DNA of 64,000 nucleotides from CAVQBJ01 sp963724405 (GCA_963724405.1 CAVRUQ010000015.1:310001-374000); one strand, 5' to 3'. Shown: positions 51,614 to 60,686, counted from the stretch's first letter. Numbers and translations: made by a program. The notes: generated by a model not told the origin, from the sequence alone.

Positions 51614-54600
51614 GTGCGTAGGACTTACACGCTTCTTACGATCTACGCCGTCGCGCTCGTGACCGCGCTCGCGACGGCGTCGGCCGCGCTGGCGGTGGAG
51701 CCGCTCGTCGCGCAGTGGCCGCTCGACACCCATCAGACGAGCGGCGGGAGCGATAGCACTGCCGACGTCTCGGGCAACGGCCTCGCGCTCACGAGCCCGT
51801 CCGGGACGATGCAGATGGGCACGGCCGGCGGCAAGTTCGGCGACTACCTTTCGAGCGCGAACACCACCGTGCTCCAGACGAGCTCGTCGCTGCTCGCGCC
51901 GGCGCAGCTCACGTTGCTGGCCTGGATCAAGCAGAGCGGCGACCCCGGCGTCCTGCACTACATCGCCGGCCGAGGCGACGACGCCGGCAACTGCGGCGGG
52001 TCCTCCTACGCCCTGTACACCGGCTACAACGGCAACCCGGGGCTGCACTTCTACATCCGCAGCGGCAACCAGAACATCCTCACGGATGTGCCGTCTACGG
52101 CGTCCGTGTTCGACGGCAACTGGCACCTCATCGCGGGGACGTATGACGGGTCGGCGATCCGCCTGTACGTCGACGGCACCCAGATCGGCGCGGCCAAGCC
52201 GGCGGGCGCGATCAACTACTCGCTGCCCGACTCGAGCTTCTACGTCGACGGCTACCCCTACGCCTGCGGCGGCAGCCCCGACTTCCCCGGCCAGATCGAC
52301 GAGGTCCGCGTGTACGACCGTGCCCTCACGGCCACCGAGTTGGGGCGTCTGGCCGCGGCCCCCGGTCCAACGCCGCCCGATCTCGTTCCCGACGCGGAAT
52401 CGACGACCACGACGGCGACGAGCAGCGCGAGCGCCTCGAGCACAGCGACGGCGATTGCGACGCCGACGACCTCGACGGCCACGTCGACTACCGCCGGCGC
52501 TCCACCGCCCGTCGCCTCGTTCCGGCCGATCACGAGCGCGCTCGCCCCGAAGGGCACGACCATTCTCGACGCCTCGCAGAGCTCGGGCGCGACGAGCCTC
52601 GGGTGGGATCTCAGCGGTGACGGCAAGCCCGATGTCACCTGCCCGGCCAGCCAGCCGTACATCGCGCTGACGCCCCAGTCGACGATCAGGGGCTCGATCG
52701 GGCTGCAGGCCTCGCGGGGCAAGAGCGTGGTGTCCTTCACCTCGCAACCGTTGACAGTGCTCAATCCGGCCAGCGCGAACGCTCCGGCCGGCGCGGTGAA
52801 GTACGGGCCCCCGAGCGTCGCCGTATGCGCGACGTCGCCGGGCGCGGCGGTGGGCTCTCCGGCTGGCCTGGCCCGACTTCCGCTGAAATCGGTTCTCACC
52901 GCGCTGGAATGCACGCCGCAGACGGTCATCGCGCAGCTCATCTCGGCGCAGGGCTGCTTCGTGCACACGACCGACGAGAGCAACGTGCCAACCGACGTAC
53001 GCCAGATCGTGCACGACGACTACGTCTCCGCGGGGATGAGCGCGGTCGCCGCCTTCTACTGCAGCCGCATCGGCCAGACGCTAAGCGACGGCACGGTGAT
53101 CACCCAGGCGCTATGTGACTACACCAAGCAGGAGTTCGACGTCCACTACGACGTGTACGTCTCCTCGACGCCGGTCGATCTCAATGGGATCATCGTGAAG
53201 CCGCTGGGAAACTCCTCGATCGTCGTCTTCCCGGAGCTGCAGCGCATCATCGCCTCCGACGCCCTTATGACCTGGGGTGGAGCTCCCGTGCGGACCGGGG
53301 AGATCGACCTCAACCTCGGGAACGACGTGAGCATCAGCCACATCGAGTGCACCTACGACTACGCGTGCGGCGGAAGTCAGTCGATCGCTCGCTACAGCGG
53401 CAAGGACCTGCAGGCCATCGCCGGCTTCTCAGTCGACGGGTCGGTCGACCTCGCGCTCGCTGGAATCAACGGGCAGCGCTACTCGGAGGGCACGGTGCGG
53501 CTGAAGCTGCCGGGCGAGTTCGCGCTCTTCGGCGGCGACCCGCCGTCGGGCACCGTCCAGGTCACGGCGCAGAACGGGACCGGCCTGCAGCTCGACAACA
53601 TCAACCTGTCGGTGCCCTCGGCCGACATCGGGCCGGTGAGCTTCACGAACGTCGCGTTCCGCTACGCCACGCACGGGCATCTCGACAACGACGACTGCAG
53701 CGGCGACGAGTGGAAGGCGCAGGCCGACGTCTTCCTCGGCGGCGACGACGGCGGGGGGACCGGCTTCGAGCTCGCGCCGCCGCCGTCGCAGAACGGCATC
53801 GGCTTCTGCGAGGGCAGCTTCCACAACGCGGGCGGTGCCGTCATGTTCAGTGGTGCGGCGGCGCCCGAGATCTTCCCGGGCGTGTTCCTGGACAACATCA
53901 ACTTCGCGCTGCAGCTCGACCCGTTCCTCGTTCGCATCGGTGGAGGGGTGAACGTCGGCGACATCTCGCGCGTCACCGGGACGGCACTGCTGGCCTTCCC
54001 CGACATCGGGCACCCCTACACGCTGAGCGCGCAGGACGCCGGCACCGACCTCGCAGCGCTCGCCGGCCGGGTCCTCACCGCCACCACGATCGCCGCCGGG
54101 GGCACCGTGTACGTCAGCTTCCCCGGGCTCGGGTACATCCAGCTGGGCTCGGGCGCGGCGATGTACTCCCTGCCCAACTACATCTACGCGGCGGGCGCGG
54201 TCCACCTCTTCGTGCCGGGAATGTCGATCGACGGCGGCGCGAGCCTGGAGACGCGCCTCGGCACCGGCTACTTCCAGGCGCACGTGGGAGGCAAGGCGTG
54301 CATCGCCGGCGTCGAGAGCGGGCTATGCCTCGGCGCCGACGGCTACGTGACGAGCTCGGGCATGGTGGCTTGCTTCAGCATCTCCGCATTTGGCGGCACC
54401 ATCCGCCCGGGCGCCGGCATCGACTGGGCCCATCGCCGGATCAAGCTATGGCCGGTCGACGGGTGCAAGCCGAGCGAGTTCGGTGTGGTGTTCGGGCGCT
54501 CGGCGCGCGTGGCTGCTGCGAACACCCTCTCCTTCAAGGTGGCCAAGGGCGAGACGGTGAAGAACCTGCGCTTGGCCGGCACCGGCGCTCCGCCGATCGT

Positions 54601-55423
54601 GCGGGTGACCACCCCGGGCGGGGAGACGCTCACCGTGGACGGCAACGACTGGGTGACCAGCCCCCACATGGTCGGCGTCCGGGACACGGCCGACAACGCG
54701 ACCTACTTCGGGGTCAAGAACGGCACGCCGGGCACCTACACGATCACCCGGCTGCCGGGCTCGAGCGCCTTCGCCGGTCTGCAGGCGACGCAGCCCGGCT
54801 TCGACGAGGCGCTCACGGCGAAGGTGACCGGATCGGGCGCCTCGCGTCGGCTCGTGTACCGGGCGGGCAGAACGAGCCCGGGGACGCGCATCACCTTCGC
54901 CCTGCAGGGCGGGAACATGGCGCAGACGATCGGCACGGTGTCGGGCGGGCACGGCTCGATCGCGTTCACGCCGCTCGCCGGGCCCGCGGGCAAGCGGACG
55001 GTCGTGGCCATCGGGACCTACGGCTCCTCGCCGTTCGCGCCGCAGACGCTCGCCAGCTTCCGCGTCGGCGCCGCCCGCCCGATCGGCCGGCCGGCCGCCG
55101 TGCGTGTTCGCCGTGTTGGCAAGACGCTGCACGTGACCTGGTCACCGGTACCGGGCGCGACCTCCTACGGGCTGCGCGTGCACTTCGACGCCGGCAGCGA
55201 GTTGCAGCGCCGGGTCAAGCCGGGGCATCGCTCGCTCGTGATCACGGGCGTGCCGCTCACCGAGAGCGGGACGGTGCGCGTGAGCGCGATGGGCGCGCTC
55301 GGCCGCTGGAGCAAGCCGCGGGCGTCCAACCACTTCAAGGCCACCCAGGCCTTCCCGAGCCTCTTCCAGTCCAAGACGCACAACGAGCGGCTCGCCTACG
55401 CGAAGGAGCTCCGGCGGCACTAG
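51614..55423 (+). CDS. Giant secreted multi-domain protein with N-terminal LamG
   Basis: A 1269-residue exported protein starting at GTG 51614 with a signal peptide to about residue 28. Residues about 32-250 form a LamG domain like the gene at 50163. A Ser/Thr/Ala-rich linker (255-300) precedes a PKD-like segment (ASFRPITSAL to GWDLSGDGKPDVTCP). The long central part (about 400-960) is a beta-rich region with many Gly and Asp residues and repeated strands, with no recognised family. A C-terminal FN3-like domain (RPAAVRVRRVGKTLHVTWSP) ends the protein. There is no sortase signal. It probably binds a surface polymer; function unknown. Confidence 0.85.
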   Translation: MRRTYTLLTIYAVALVTALATASAALAVEPLVAQWPLDTHQTSGGSDSTADVSGNGLALTSPSGTMQMGTAGGKFGDYLSSANTTVLQTSSSLLAPAQLTLLAWIKQSGDPGVLHYIAGRGDDAGNCGGSSYALYTGYNGNPGLHFYIRSGNQNILTDVPSTASVFDGNWHLIAGTYDGSAIRLYVDGTQIGAAKPAGAINYSLPDSSFYVDGYPYACGGSPDFPGQIDEVRVYDRALTATELGRLAAAPGPTPPDLVPDAESTTTTATSSASASSTATAIATPTTSTATSTTAGAPPPVASFRPITSALAPKGTTILDASQSSGATSLGWDLSGDGKPDVTCPASQPYIALTPQSTIRGSIGLQASRGKSVVSFTSQPLTVLNPASANAPAGAVKYGPPSVAVCATSPGAAVGSPAGLARLPLKSVLTALECTPQTVIAQLISAQGCFVHTTDESNVPTDVRQIVHDDYVSAGMSAVAAFYCSRIGQTLSDGTVITQALCDYTKQEFDVHYDVYVSSTPVDLNGIIVKPLGNSSIVVFPELQRIIASDALMTWGGAPVRTGEIDLNLGNDVSISHIECTYDYACGGSQSIARYSGKDLQAIAGFSVDGSVDLALAGINGQRYSEGTVRLKLPGEFALFGGDPPSGTVQVTAQNGTGLQLDNINLSVPSADIGPVSFTNVAFRYATHGHLDNDDCSGDEWKAQADVFLGGDDGGGTGFELAPPPSQNGIGFCEGSFHNAGGAVMFSGAAAPEIFPGVFLDNINFALQLDPFLVRIGGGVNVGDISRVTGTALLAFPDIGHPYTLSAQDAGTDLAALAGRVLTATTIAAGGTVYVSFPGLGYIQLGSGAAMYSLPNYIYAAGAVHLFVPGMSIDGGASLETRLGTGYFQAHVGGKACIAGVESGLCLGADGYVTSSGMVACFSISAFGGTIRPGAGIDWAHRRIKLWPVDGCKPSEFGVVFGRSARVAAANTLSFKVAKGETVKNLRLAGTGAPPIVRVTTPGGETLTVDGNDWVTSPHMVGVRDTADNATYFGVKNGTPGTYTITRLPGSSAFAGLQATQPGFDEALTAKVTGSGASRRLVYRAGRTSPGTRITFALQGGNMAQTIGTVSGGHGSIAFTPLAGPAGKRTVVAIGTYGSSPFAPQTLASFRVGAARPIGRPAAVRVRRVGKTLHVTWSPVPGATSYGLRVHFDAGSELQRRVKPGHRSLVITGVPLTESGTVRVSAMGALGRWSKPRASNHFKATQAFPSLFQSKTHNERLAYAKELRRH

Positions 55424-55526
55424 ACCGTCTGCGGGCCTATCCGCTCGCGCAGCGTGGCGGTAGAACCGTCTCTGTGACGACCGTCTGTGTCACGGAGCCA
55501 TCCTGCGGCACGGTCGCACACGATCG

Positions 55527-55952
55527 ACCTTCACCAACGTCGAGACGCCACGCCACGGTGTCCTCCACCTGACGTTCGCCGACGGCCTGTGCGGCGAGGT
55601 TGAGGTACTCGATCGCATGCGCGGGCCGGTGTTCGAACACGCACGCACGCCCGAGGGCTTCGCCGAGGTCGCGGTTGACAGCGAAATCGGGACGGTCACT
55701 TGGCCCGGCGGGGCCGATCTAGCCCCGCACACGCCCTACGAGCGTGTCCGCACGGGCGCGTGGCCCGACCGAGGCACCGCGGCACCGGACGGTGTCGATC
55801 GATCGATGGCGCTCGCGATGACACCTGTCGTACCCGCTTGGTACCCGCGGGAACAAGACCGCAGGCGACGACGACCGCGACTTCCCGGCGAAATGCGTGC
55901 AGATCGTCCGATGGGCAGTCCCGGGCTCGAACCGGGGACCTCCTGCTTGTAG
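55527..55952 (+). pseudogene. DUF2442 domain without a usable start codon
   Basis: Conceptual translation shows a clear DUF2442 domain: FTNVETPRHGVLHLTFADG, then GPVFEH, EGFAEVAVD and GTVTWPGGADLAPHTPY. DUF2442 proteins often form toxin-antitoxin-like pairs with DUF4160. No ATG, GTG or TTG precedes the domain in frame before the stop at 55461; the first ATG (55617) lies inside it and would lose the N-terminal strand. The frame also runs on into the tRNA-like fragment at 55907, so its natural end has probably been replaced. I therefore read it as a degenerate gene at the edge of the element. Confidence 0.65.
55907..55951 (-). repeat. attR-like copy of the 3' end of tRNA-Val
   Basis: This 45-bp segment matches the 3' half of tRNA-Val(TAC) at 59664-59708 with one difference (position 55917). 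It includes the TTCGAGCCCGGG T-loop and ends next to the anticodon. A partial tRNA in the same orientation as the intact copy marks an integration end. Confidence 0.9.
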
Positions 55953-56082
55953 GCAGCTGACTGGGGGTGCGCTGGCCTGAGATTTGGCTATTTCAAGCCA
56001 TTTCGAGTGACGGCAGCTGCGTTGAAGTGTTCCCTGTGGGGAACACGCTGGGGAACACGTTCCGTCCCAAGCGCGGCGTACC

Positions 56083-57353
56083 TTGGCTGGCGTGCGCGAC
56101 GTAGCGAGCGATCTCCCTCCCAACGGCCACCTGCAAGTAATCGGCGATCGCGGCCACCGACGCTGGCGGGCGTTCTGGTGGGACGCCGACGGTAAGCACT
56201 CTCGCGTGCTGGGGCGTGCGTGGGTGCAGAGCTCGGGAAGGCGCGTGGAGCGATCGTCTGGCACGCCGCCGACGGTCCCAAACCCGACTCGTCCTATCTG
56301 ACACCGCGCGAGGCAACGGCCGAGCTGCGGCAGCTGCTCGAGCACGACGCCGTCCGAACGCCGACACCTCGCACCCGCACCGGTGCTGCGATGACGTTCG
56401 CCGACGCGGCGCGCGCATGGCTGTCGCATGGCCAGCGCAGTCGGAATCTCAAGCGCTCCACGCTGCGGGACTACGGCCAGGTCCTCACCGCCTACCTTCC
56501 CCCCGGCGCGGACGAGGCGGCGCGCCCGTCGCGCTACGGACGCGCTCCGTTTGCCGAGACGCCGTTGCGCGAGATCAGCGCGGCGCAGCTGAAGGCGTGG
56601 CACGACGGTCTCCCCCACGGCCGCACGACCGAAAAGCTGCTGATGGTCGTGCGCGCGATCCTCGGCCATGCCGCGTCACGGGGATGGATCGACCGAAACC
56701 CCGCCCTTGGTGTCTGGCGCCGTCCCGTGCGCTAGAGCGGCGACTACGACCTTTACGCCCGTGAGGAGATCGATGCCCTGGTCGCTGCGGCCGCGAGCCC
56801 TCAGGACGCCGCGATCTTCCTCACCGCGGCAATGACGGGCCTGCGCCGTGGCGAGCTCGTCGGGCTCCGCTGGCGCGATGTCGACTTCCCCGGCCAGGCG
56901 ATCCGCGTCCGCGCGAACTACTCCTGCGGGCAGATGGTCACGCCGAAGAGCGGCAAGGTGAGGAGCGTCCCCATGGTCGACGAGGTCGCCCGGCGCCTGG
57001 GTCGCCTCGGGCAGCGCGAACGCTTCGTGGCCGACCACGACCCGGTGTTCGCCGGCGTCGCGGGCGGCCACCTGGACGCCAGCGCCCTCCGTCGTCGCTA
57101 CCTGGCGGCGGCCAAGCGTGCCGCGCTCAGGCCGCTTCCCTTCCACTCCCTGCGCCACTACTTCGGCTCGATGGCGGTCAACCGCGCCTCGCTCGTTCAG
57201 GTCCGGGCCTGGATGGGCCACGCCCACCTCCAGACGAGTGCCCGCTACCTACACGCCAAGAGCCAGGCCGGCGACGCTCAGCTCCTGGCACAGGCATTTG
57301 CGACCTACCGTCATCTCGCCGGCGACCGCCCGGAACCGACGCGAGCCCGCTGA
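56083..57353 (+). pseudogene. Tyrosine-recombinase integrase, frameshifted and with an in-frame stop
   Basis: The N-terminal part (TTG 56083, HRRWRAFWWDADGK, Arm-type) shifts frame near 56215-56222, where GKARGAIVWHAADG continues in the next frame. A SAM-like core-binding domain (FADAARAWLSHG, LKRSTLRDYGQVL) follows, then TAG at 56733 interrupts the chain. The catalytic domain resumes in the same frame with no start: Arg in TGLRRGELVGL, Lys in TPKSGK, HSLRHY, GHAHLQ and the nucleophile in SARYLH. All active residues are intact, so inactivation is probably recent. It is the integrase of the tRNA-Val element; sequence errors could mimic the two lesions. Confidence 0.88.
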
Positions 57354-57556
57354 TGGCCAGTCGCAAGGAGCTGAAGGAGCTGCTCGCCGAGGCTGAGCGT
57401 CAGGGCTGGCGCATCGAGCTGGGGCGCGGCGGGCACTACAAGGCATACGCTCCTGGCGGCCAGGGCATCGTCACGCTACCCTCGACTCCGGGCGGCAGCC
57501 TTGCCCCGTACGTCGCTCGGATGCGACGGATGGGACTCGTCTGGAAAGGACACTGA
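57353..57556 (+). CDS. hicA: HicA-like mRNA interferase
   Basis: A 67-residue protein starting at ATG 57353, overlapping the integrase stop by one base (TGATG). It has the HicA layout: an N-terminal helix (SRKELKELLAEAERQGW), the Gly-His motif GRGGHYKAYAP carrying the catalytic His, and a C-terminal helix (VARMRRMGLVW). HicA toxins cleave mRNA through a dsRBD-like fold. The antitoxin-like gene is 340 bp further on, with another gene between. Confidence 0.8.
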   Translation: MASRKELKELLAEAERQGWRIELGRGGHYKAYAPGGQGIVTLPSTPGGSLAPYVARMRRMGLVWKGH

Positions 57557-57558
57557 GC

Positions 57559-57849
57559 ATGGAATACGTCGTCACGATCGCGCTGGACCACAGTGGTGAC
57601 CCGCAGGAGGCCGACCGCATGCTGGACGCGTTCCTCGCGCATCACGCCGACGCTAGCCCCGTGGTCGGCGAGGACCCGCAGGCGACGACTATTGATGTGA
57701 CGTTCTCGGTCGAGGCCGCCGATGGCTATGAGGCCTTCGAGCGCGGCCGTGCGTTGTTCTCGGCCGCCACTGAGACGACGGACCTCGCGCGCCCCGTGGT
57801 CGGAGTGACCGTCGTGATCGCGGAGCATTCACAGCTCGAGGCCGCGTAG
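57559..57849 (+). CDS. Small protein between hicA and hicB
   Basis: A 96-residue protein starting at ATG 57559, 2 bp after hicA. The start EYVVTIALDHSGDPQEADRM, a strand region (TTIDVTFSVEA), then a helix (GYEAFERGRALFSAA) and a final strand suggest a compact alpha/beta fold. No family is recognised. Being between the two TA genes on one transcript, it might modulate them; this is speculation. Confidence 0.7.
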   Translation: MEYVVTIALDHSGDPQEADRMLDAFLAHHADASPVVGEDPQATTIDVTFSVEAADGYEAFERGRALFSAATETTDLARPVVGVTVVIAEHSQLEAA

Positions 57850-57895
57850 CTCGTTCCGCCGGATCTCGACCGACCAGACCGAGACCGCCGAACCG

Positions 57896-58117
57896 ATGAA
57901 CAAGTACCTGGTTGTTATCGAGCACGAGGGGAGCAGCTTGGGTTCCTACTGCCCAGACCTGCCCGGCGTCGGCGTCATTGGCGACACGTGCGAAGAGGTC
58001 GAACAGCTCGCGCGGGAGGCCGTCACCTTCCATATCGACGCCCTGCGCGAGGCCGGCGAGCCGATCCCGTCCGTGTCGGCGGTGGCGTCCGTTCGCGTCG
58101 ACGGGCGAGTCGCGTAA
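57896..58117 (+). CDS. hicB: HicB-like antitoxin
   Basis: A 73-residue protein starting at ATG 57896. It has the HicB partial RNase H fold: KYLVVIEHEGSSLGSYCPDL (a strand-turn-strand with the PDLPG motif), GVIGDTCEEVEQLAREAV and the C-terminal helix/strand. It ends without the DNA-binding domain that some HicB have, so transcriptional autoregulation is uncertain. It is the likely antitoxin for the upstream HicA. Confidence 0.82.
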   Translation: MNKYLVVIEHEGSSLGSYCPDLPGVGVIGDTCEEVEQLAREAVTFHIDALREAGEPIPSVSAVASVRVDGRVA

Positions 58118-58461
58118 CGGTCGATCCTGCGTTCTCCTCGCTCAGGAGTCGGCACTGCCGGCACCCACCGCCTGGGCCGGCACCGCCCGGTGCGTGTTGT
58201 CGCGCTGCCTCGAACCCATCGACGCCTCCTTCGGCCTGTCGAAGAAGGACTGTCCAGCGACCTCTCTGCCTGTCCTGGACGTCGTCCCGCGCGGAGCTCC
58301 AGCGCGTCGTGACGTGCCTGCGTGGCTTCGGCGCGAAGCGGCGGTCACGACGAGGGCTACCCTTGGGCGCCACAATGCGGGCGTGCAGCCGTGGACTGGT
58401 CGCAGCGCCGCGTTCTTGCTTCTTCGCCGTAACGCGGTGATAGGTGACCGGGGGGAGTGTG
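58118..58461. other. 344 bp without a supported gene inside the element
   Basis: No frame has a ribosome site or recognisable domain. The overlapping open frames are basic and low in conserved pattern. It separates the hicA-hicB unit from the hydrolase and includes the GGGGGAG ribosome site at 58451-58457. Confidence 0.5.
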
Positions 58462-59280
58462 ATGCGCGTCGACGTTGACGGGGTCGGCATCGAGTACGAG
58501 GTCATTGGCGGGGGTCGCCCGGTGGTCCTGCTTCATGGCTTTCCCGACTCTGGGCGGCGTCTGTGGCGTCATCAGGTGCCGGCGTTGACGGATGCTGGCT
58601 TCAGAGTGATCGTGCCCGACCTACGCGGCTACGGACGATCAGACAAGCCGACGGACGCGGATGCCTACACCATCGGAGCTCTCGCGGGCGACGTGATCGC
58701 GATCCTCAACGACGCGGGGGTTGAGCGCGCTCACGTCGTCGGACACGACTGGGGCGCCGTGATCGCATGGGCGCTGGGCGCGCGGGCCGGGCATCGCGTC
58801 GACCATCTCGCGGCGCTCTCGGTCGGCCACAGCGCCATGTTGACCTCCCGCGATTTCGAGCAGCACGAGAAGTCCTGGTACATGCTCCTGTTCCAATTTG
58901 CCGGCGACGCCGAGGAATGGCTATCGACGGACGACTGGGCGAACTTTCGCGCCTGGAGTCGTCACCCCGACTGCGACGCCGTGATCGCCGAGCTTGAGGC
59001 GAACCACTCGCTGACGCCGGCGCTCAACTACTACCGAGCCAACATCTCAGCGGGGTCATACTTGCGATCACGCGCCGCCCGGCCGCCCGTCGATGCTCCG
59101 ACGATGGGCGTCTGGAGTTCAGGCGACCATCTTCTCACGCAAGCGCAGATGACGGCATCCGCCGCGAACCTCACGGCCCCGTGGCGCTACGAGCGTCTTG
59201 ATGGCGCCGGGCACTGGATGCAACTCGACGCGCCCGCGCAGGTCAACCAACTACTCCTCGACTTCCTCCCCGCCGACTGA
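58462..59280 (+). CDS. Alpha/beta hydrolase (epoxide hydrolase/haloalkane dehalogenase-like)
   Basis: A 272-residue hydrolase starting at ATG 58462 with GGGGGAG upstream. The motif HGFPDSGRRLW carries the oxyanion region; GHDWGA has an Asp nucleophile instead of Ser, which is the signature of epoxide hydrolases, haloalkane and haloacetate dehalogenases. The His is in GAGHWMQLD. I cannot separate epoxide hydrolase from dehalogenase by eye. It is cargo of the tRNA-Val element, and its codon use looks similar to the host. Confidence 0.88.
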   Translation: MRVDVDGVGIEYEVIGGGRPVVLLHGFPDSGRRLWRHQVPALTDAGFRVIVPDLRGYGRSDKPTDADAYTIGALAGDVIAILNDAGVERAHVVGHDWGAVIAWALGARAGHRVDHLAALSVGHSAMLTSRDFEQHEKSWYMLLFQFAGDAEEWLSTDDWANFRAWSRHPDCDAVIAELEANHSLTPALNYYRANISAGSYLRSRAARPPVDAPTMGVWSSGDHLLTQAQMTASAANLTAPWRYERLDGAGHWMQLDAPAQVNQLLLDFLPAD

Positions 59281-59663
59281 TCCAGCGCCAGCCCGCTCGT
59301 TCTCGTCACGGCCGAGCTCGCCTGAGGCCGGCAGGCATCAACCAGCGGCGGGTTGCTCGAGCGACGGCGTGTTCGGCATCGCTGGCAAGGCAGGCGGGCT
59401 CCCGGGTGTCGCGCCGGCGGTGCCGGCCCGCTCGACCGGGGTCAGCGGCGCTTCGTCGGGAGGGCCGCGCCAACGGCGCTGTCATCGGCCCGACCCAGCG
59501 GCGCCGGAGCTGACCACCGCATGCGCTCCCCTCACTGCCTCCCCCGACCTGCCGCAGGCCCCTCGCGGGACGCCAACCGGGTTCTGGGGAACACACCCGG
59601 GGAACATCTGGTCGCAGAAGCGCTGCTCGTCAATCTGAGAACACGCGACTTTCCAGGCCCTTC
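59281..59663. other. About 380 bp between the hydrolase and the tRNA
   Basis: No gene supported. Frames on both strands are arginine- and proline-rich without motifs. It is the right part of the element next to the intact attachment site. Confidence 0.5.
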
Positions 59664-59708
59664 TCCGATGGGCGGTCCCGGGCTCGAACCGGGGACCTCC
59701 TGCTTGTA
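59664..59708 (-). repeat. Attachment site in the intact tRNA-Val
   Basis: The 45-bp segment that is duplicated at 55907-55951 lies in the 3' half of the tRNA (acceptor strand to anticodon stem). The copy here preserves the GGGCGGT acceptor strand; the other copy has GGGCAGT. Confidence 0.9.
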
Positions 59709-59742
59709 AGGCAGGCGCTCTGACCAGCTGAGCTAACCGCCC
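59669..59742 (-). tRNA. tRNA-Val (anticodon TAC)
   Basis: A 74-nt tRNA on the minus strand: acceptor GGGCGGT with ACCGCCC, D-arm TAGCTCAGCTGGTCAGAGC, anticodon loop CTTACAA giving TAC (valine, GUA codon), and T-loop TTCGAGC. No encoded CCA. It stays intact although an element is integrated at its 3' end. Confidence 0.95.
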
Positions 59743-59905
59743 GCGCGACTGGATGCTAACCGGCGGACTCGGCCTCGTAGTCGCGGGCGGTCGTGGCGAC
59801 CGGAGCGAGCTTGCTCGGGTCCGCGACCCCGGCGCTCGACCACCGGGGTGGAAGGACTGCGCCGTCCGGCGCCGCCTCGCGCGCCCGGATGGAACAATGC
59901 CGCCC

Positions 59906-60655
59906 ATGGACCTCGGCATCGACGACAAGGTTGCACTCGTCACCGGGGCGTCGCGCGGCATCGGCCGGGCGATCGCGGCCGAGCTCGCGCAGGAAGGCGC
60001 GCGCGTCGCCATCAGCTCGCGCTCACCCGCGGCGATCGAGGCCACCGCCAAGGACATCGGCGCCCGCCCGTTCGTGTTCGACAGCGGCGACGTCGGGGAG
60101 GCGGGCGCGCTCGTCGCGGCGGTGGGAGACGTGCTCGGGCCGGTCGAGATCCTCGTGGTGAACACCGGCGGACCGCCCGCGGGTCCCGACCCGCTCGCAT
60201 TCACCGAGGCGCAGTGGGAGGCGGCCTACCGCTCGCTCGTGCTGTCGCCGATGGCCCTCGTGAAGGCGGTCGTGCCCGGCATGCGCGAGACCGGGTTCGG
60301 CCGCATCGTGAGCGTGTCCTCGTCGTCGGTCCGAGAGGTCATCGACGCGCTCATGCTGTCCAACGCCCACCGCAGCGCGACGCTCGCCGCGTGGAAGACG
60401 CTCGCGCGCGCTCTCGCCCGCGACGGGATCACGGTCAACTCGCTGCTGCCGGGGAGGATCGCCACCGACCGGCTGGTGTCGTTGGCCGGCTCGCTCGAGG
60501 CCGCCGAGGAGGCCGCGGCGCGCGAGGTGCCGGCCGGCCGGCTCGGGCGCCCCGAGGAGATGGCCGCCGCCGCCGCGTTCCTCTGCTCGCGACGGGCGGC
60601 ATACATCACGGGCGTCGCGTTGCTCGTCGACGGCGGCGCGACGCGGGTCATCTGA
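59906..60655 (+). CDS. SDR-family oxidoreductase lacking the usual Tyr
   Basis: A 249-residue short-chain dehydrogenase/reductase (ATG 59906; ATG 59897 also possible). The cofactor site TGASRGIG (13-20) and NTGG are conserved, as is the Ser of IVSVSSSSV and the Lys of AAWKTLA, but the usual YxxxK tyrosine is replaced: LSNAHRSATLAAWK has no Tyr. This substitution occurs in a 3-oxoacyl-ACP reductase-like subgroup (cd05344-like). The end GRIATDRLV and VDGGATRV are typical. It may be a non-canonical oxidoreductase. It lies just upstream of peptide locus B but with its own stop and no clear link to it. Confidence 0.85.
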   Translation: MDLGIDDKVALVTGASRGIGRAIAAELAQEGARVAISSRSPAAIEATAKDIGARPFVFDSGDVGEAGALVAAVGDVLGPVEILVVNTGGPPAGPDPLAFTEAQWEAAYRSLVLSPMALVKAVVPGMRETGFGRIVSVSSSSVREVIDALMLSNAHRSATLAAWKTLARALARDGITVNSLLPGRIATDRLVSLAGSLEAAEEAAAREVPAGRLGRPEEMAAAAAFLCSRRAAYITGVALLVDGGATRVI

Positions 60656-60686
60656 CACGCGCGCGACCCACAGCGATCCCGCGCCC

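Larger units (their letters stand above)
55907..59708. mobile_element. 3.8-kb integrated element in tRNA-Val
   Basis: The region is bounded by the 45-bp direct repeat (44/45 identical) formed from the tRNA-Val 3' end. It contains a tyrosine-integrase pseudogene, HicA- and HicB-like genes with an intervening gene, and an alpha/beta hydrolase. The layout (intact tRNA at one end, fragment at the other, integrase by the fragment) is typical of tRNA-targeted integrative elements. Lack of replication or transfer genes suggests a decayed or satellite element. It should be immobile by its own integrase. Confidence 0.88.

Noticed and set aside
51350..53014. A 554-codon minus-strand frame opposite the LamG gene
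   Set aside because: The plus strand carries LamG signature strands and a signal peptide; the minus frame has no motif.
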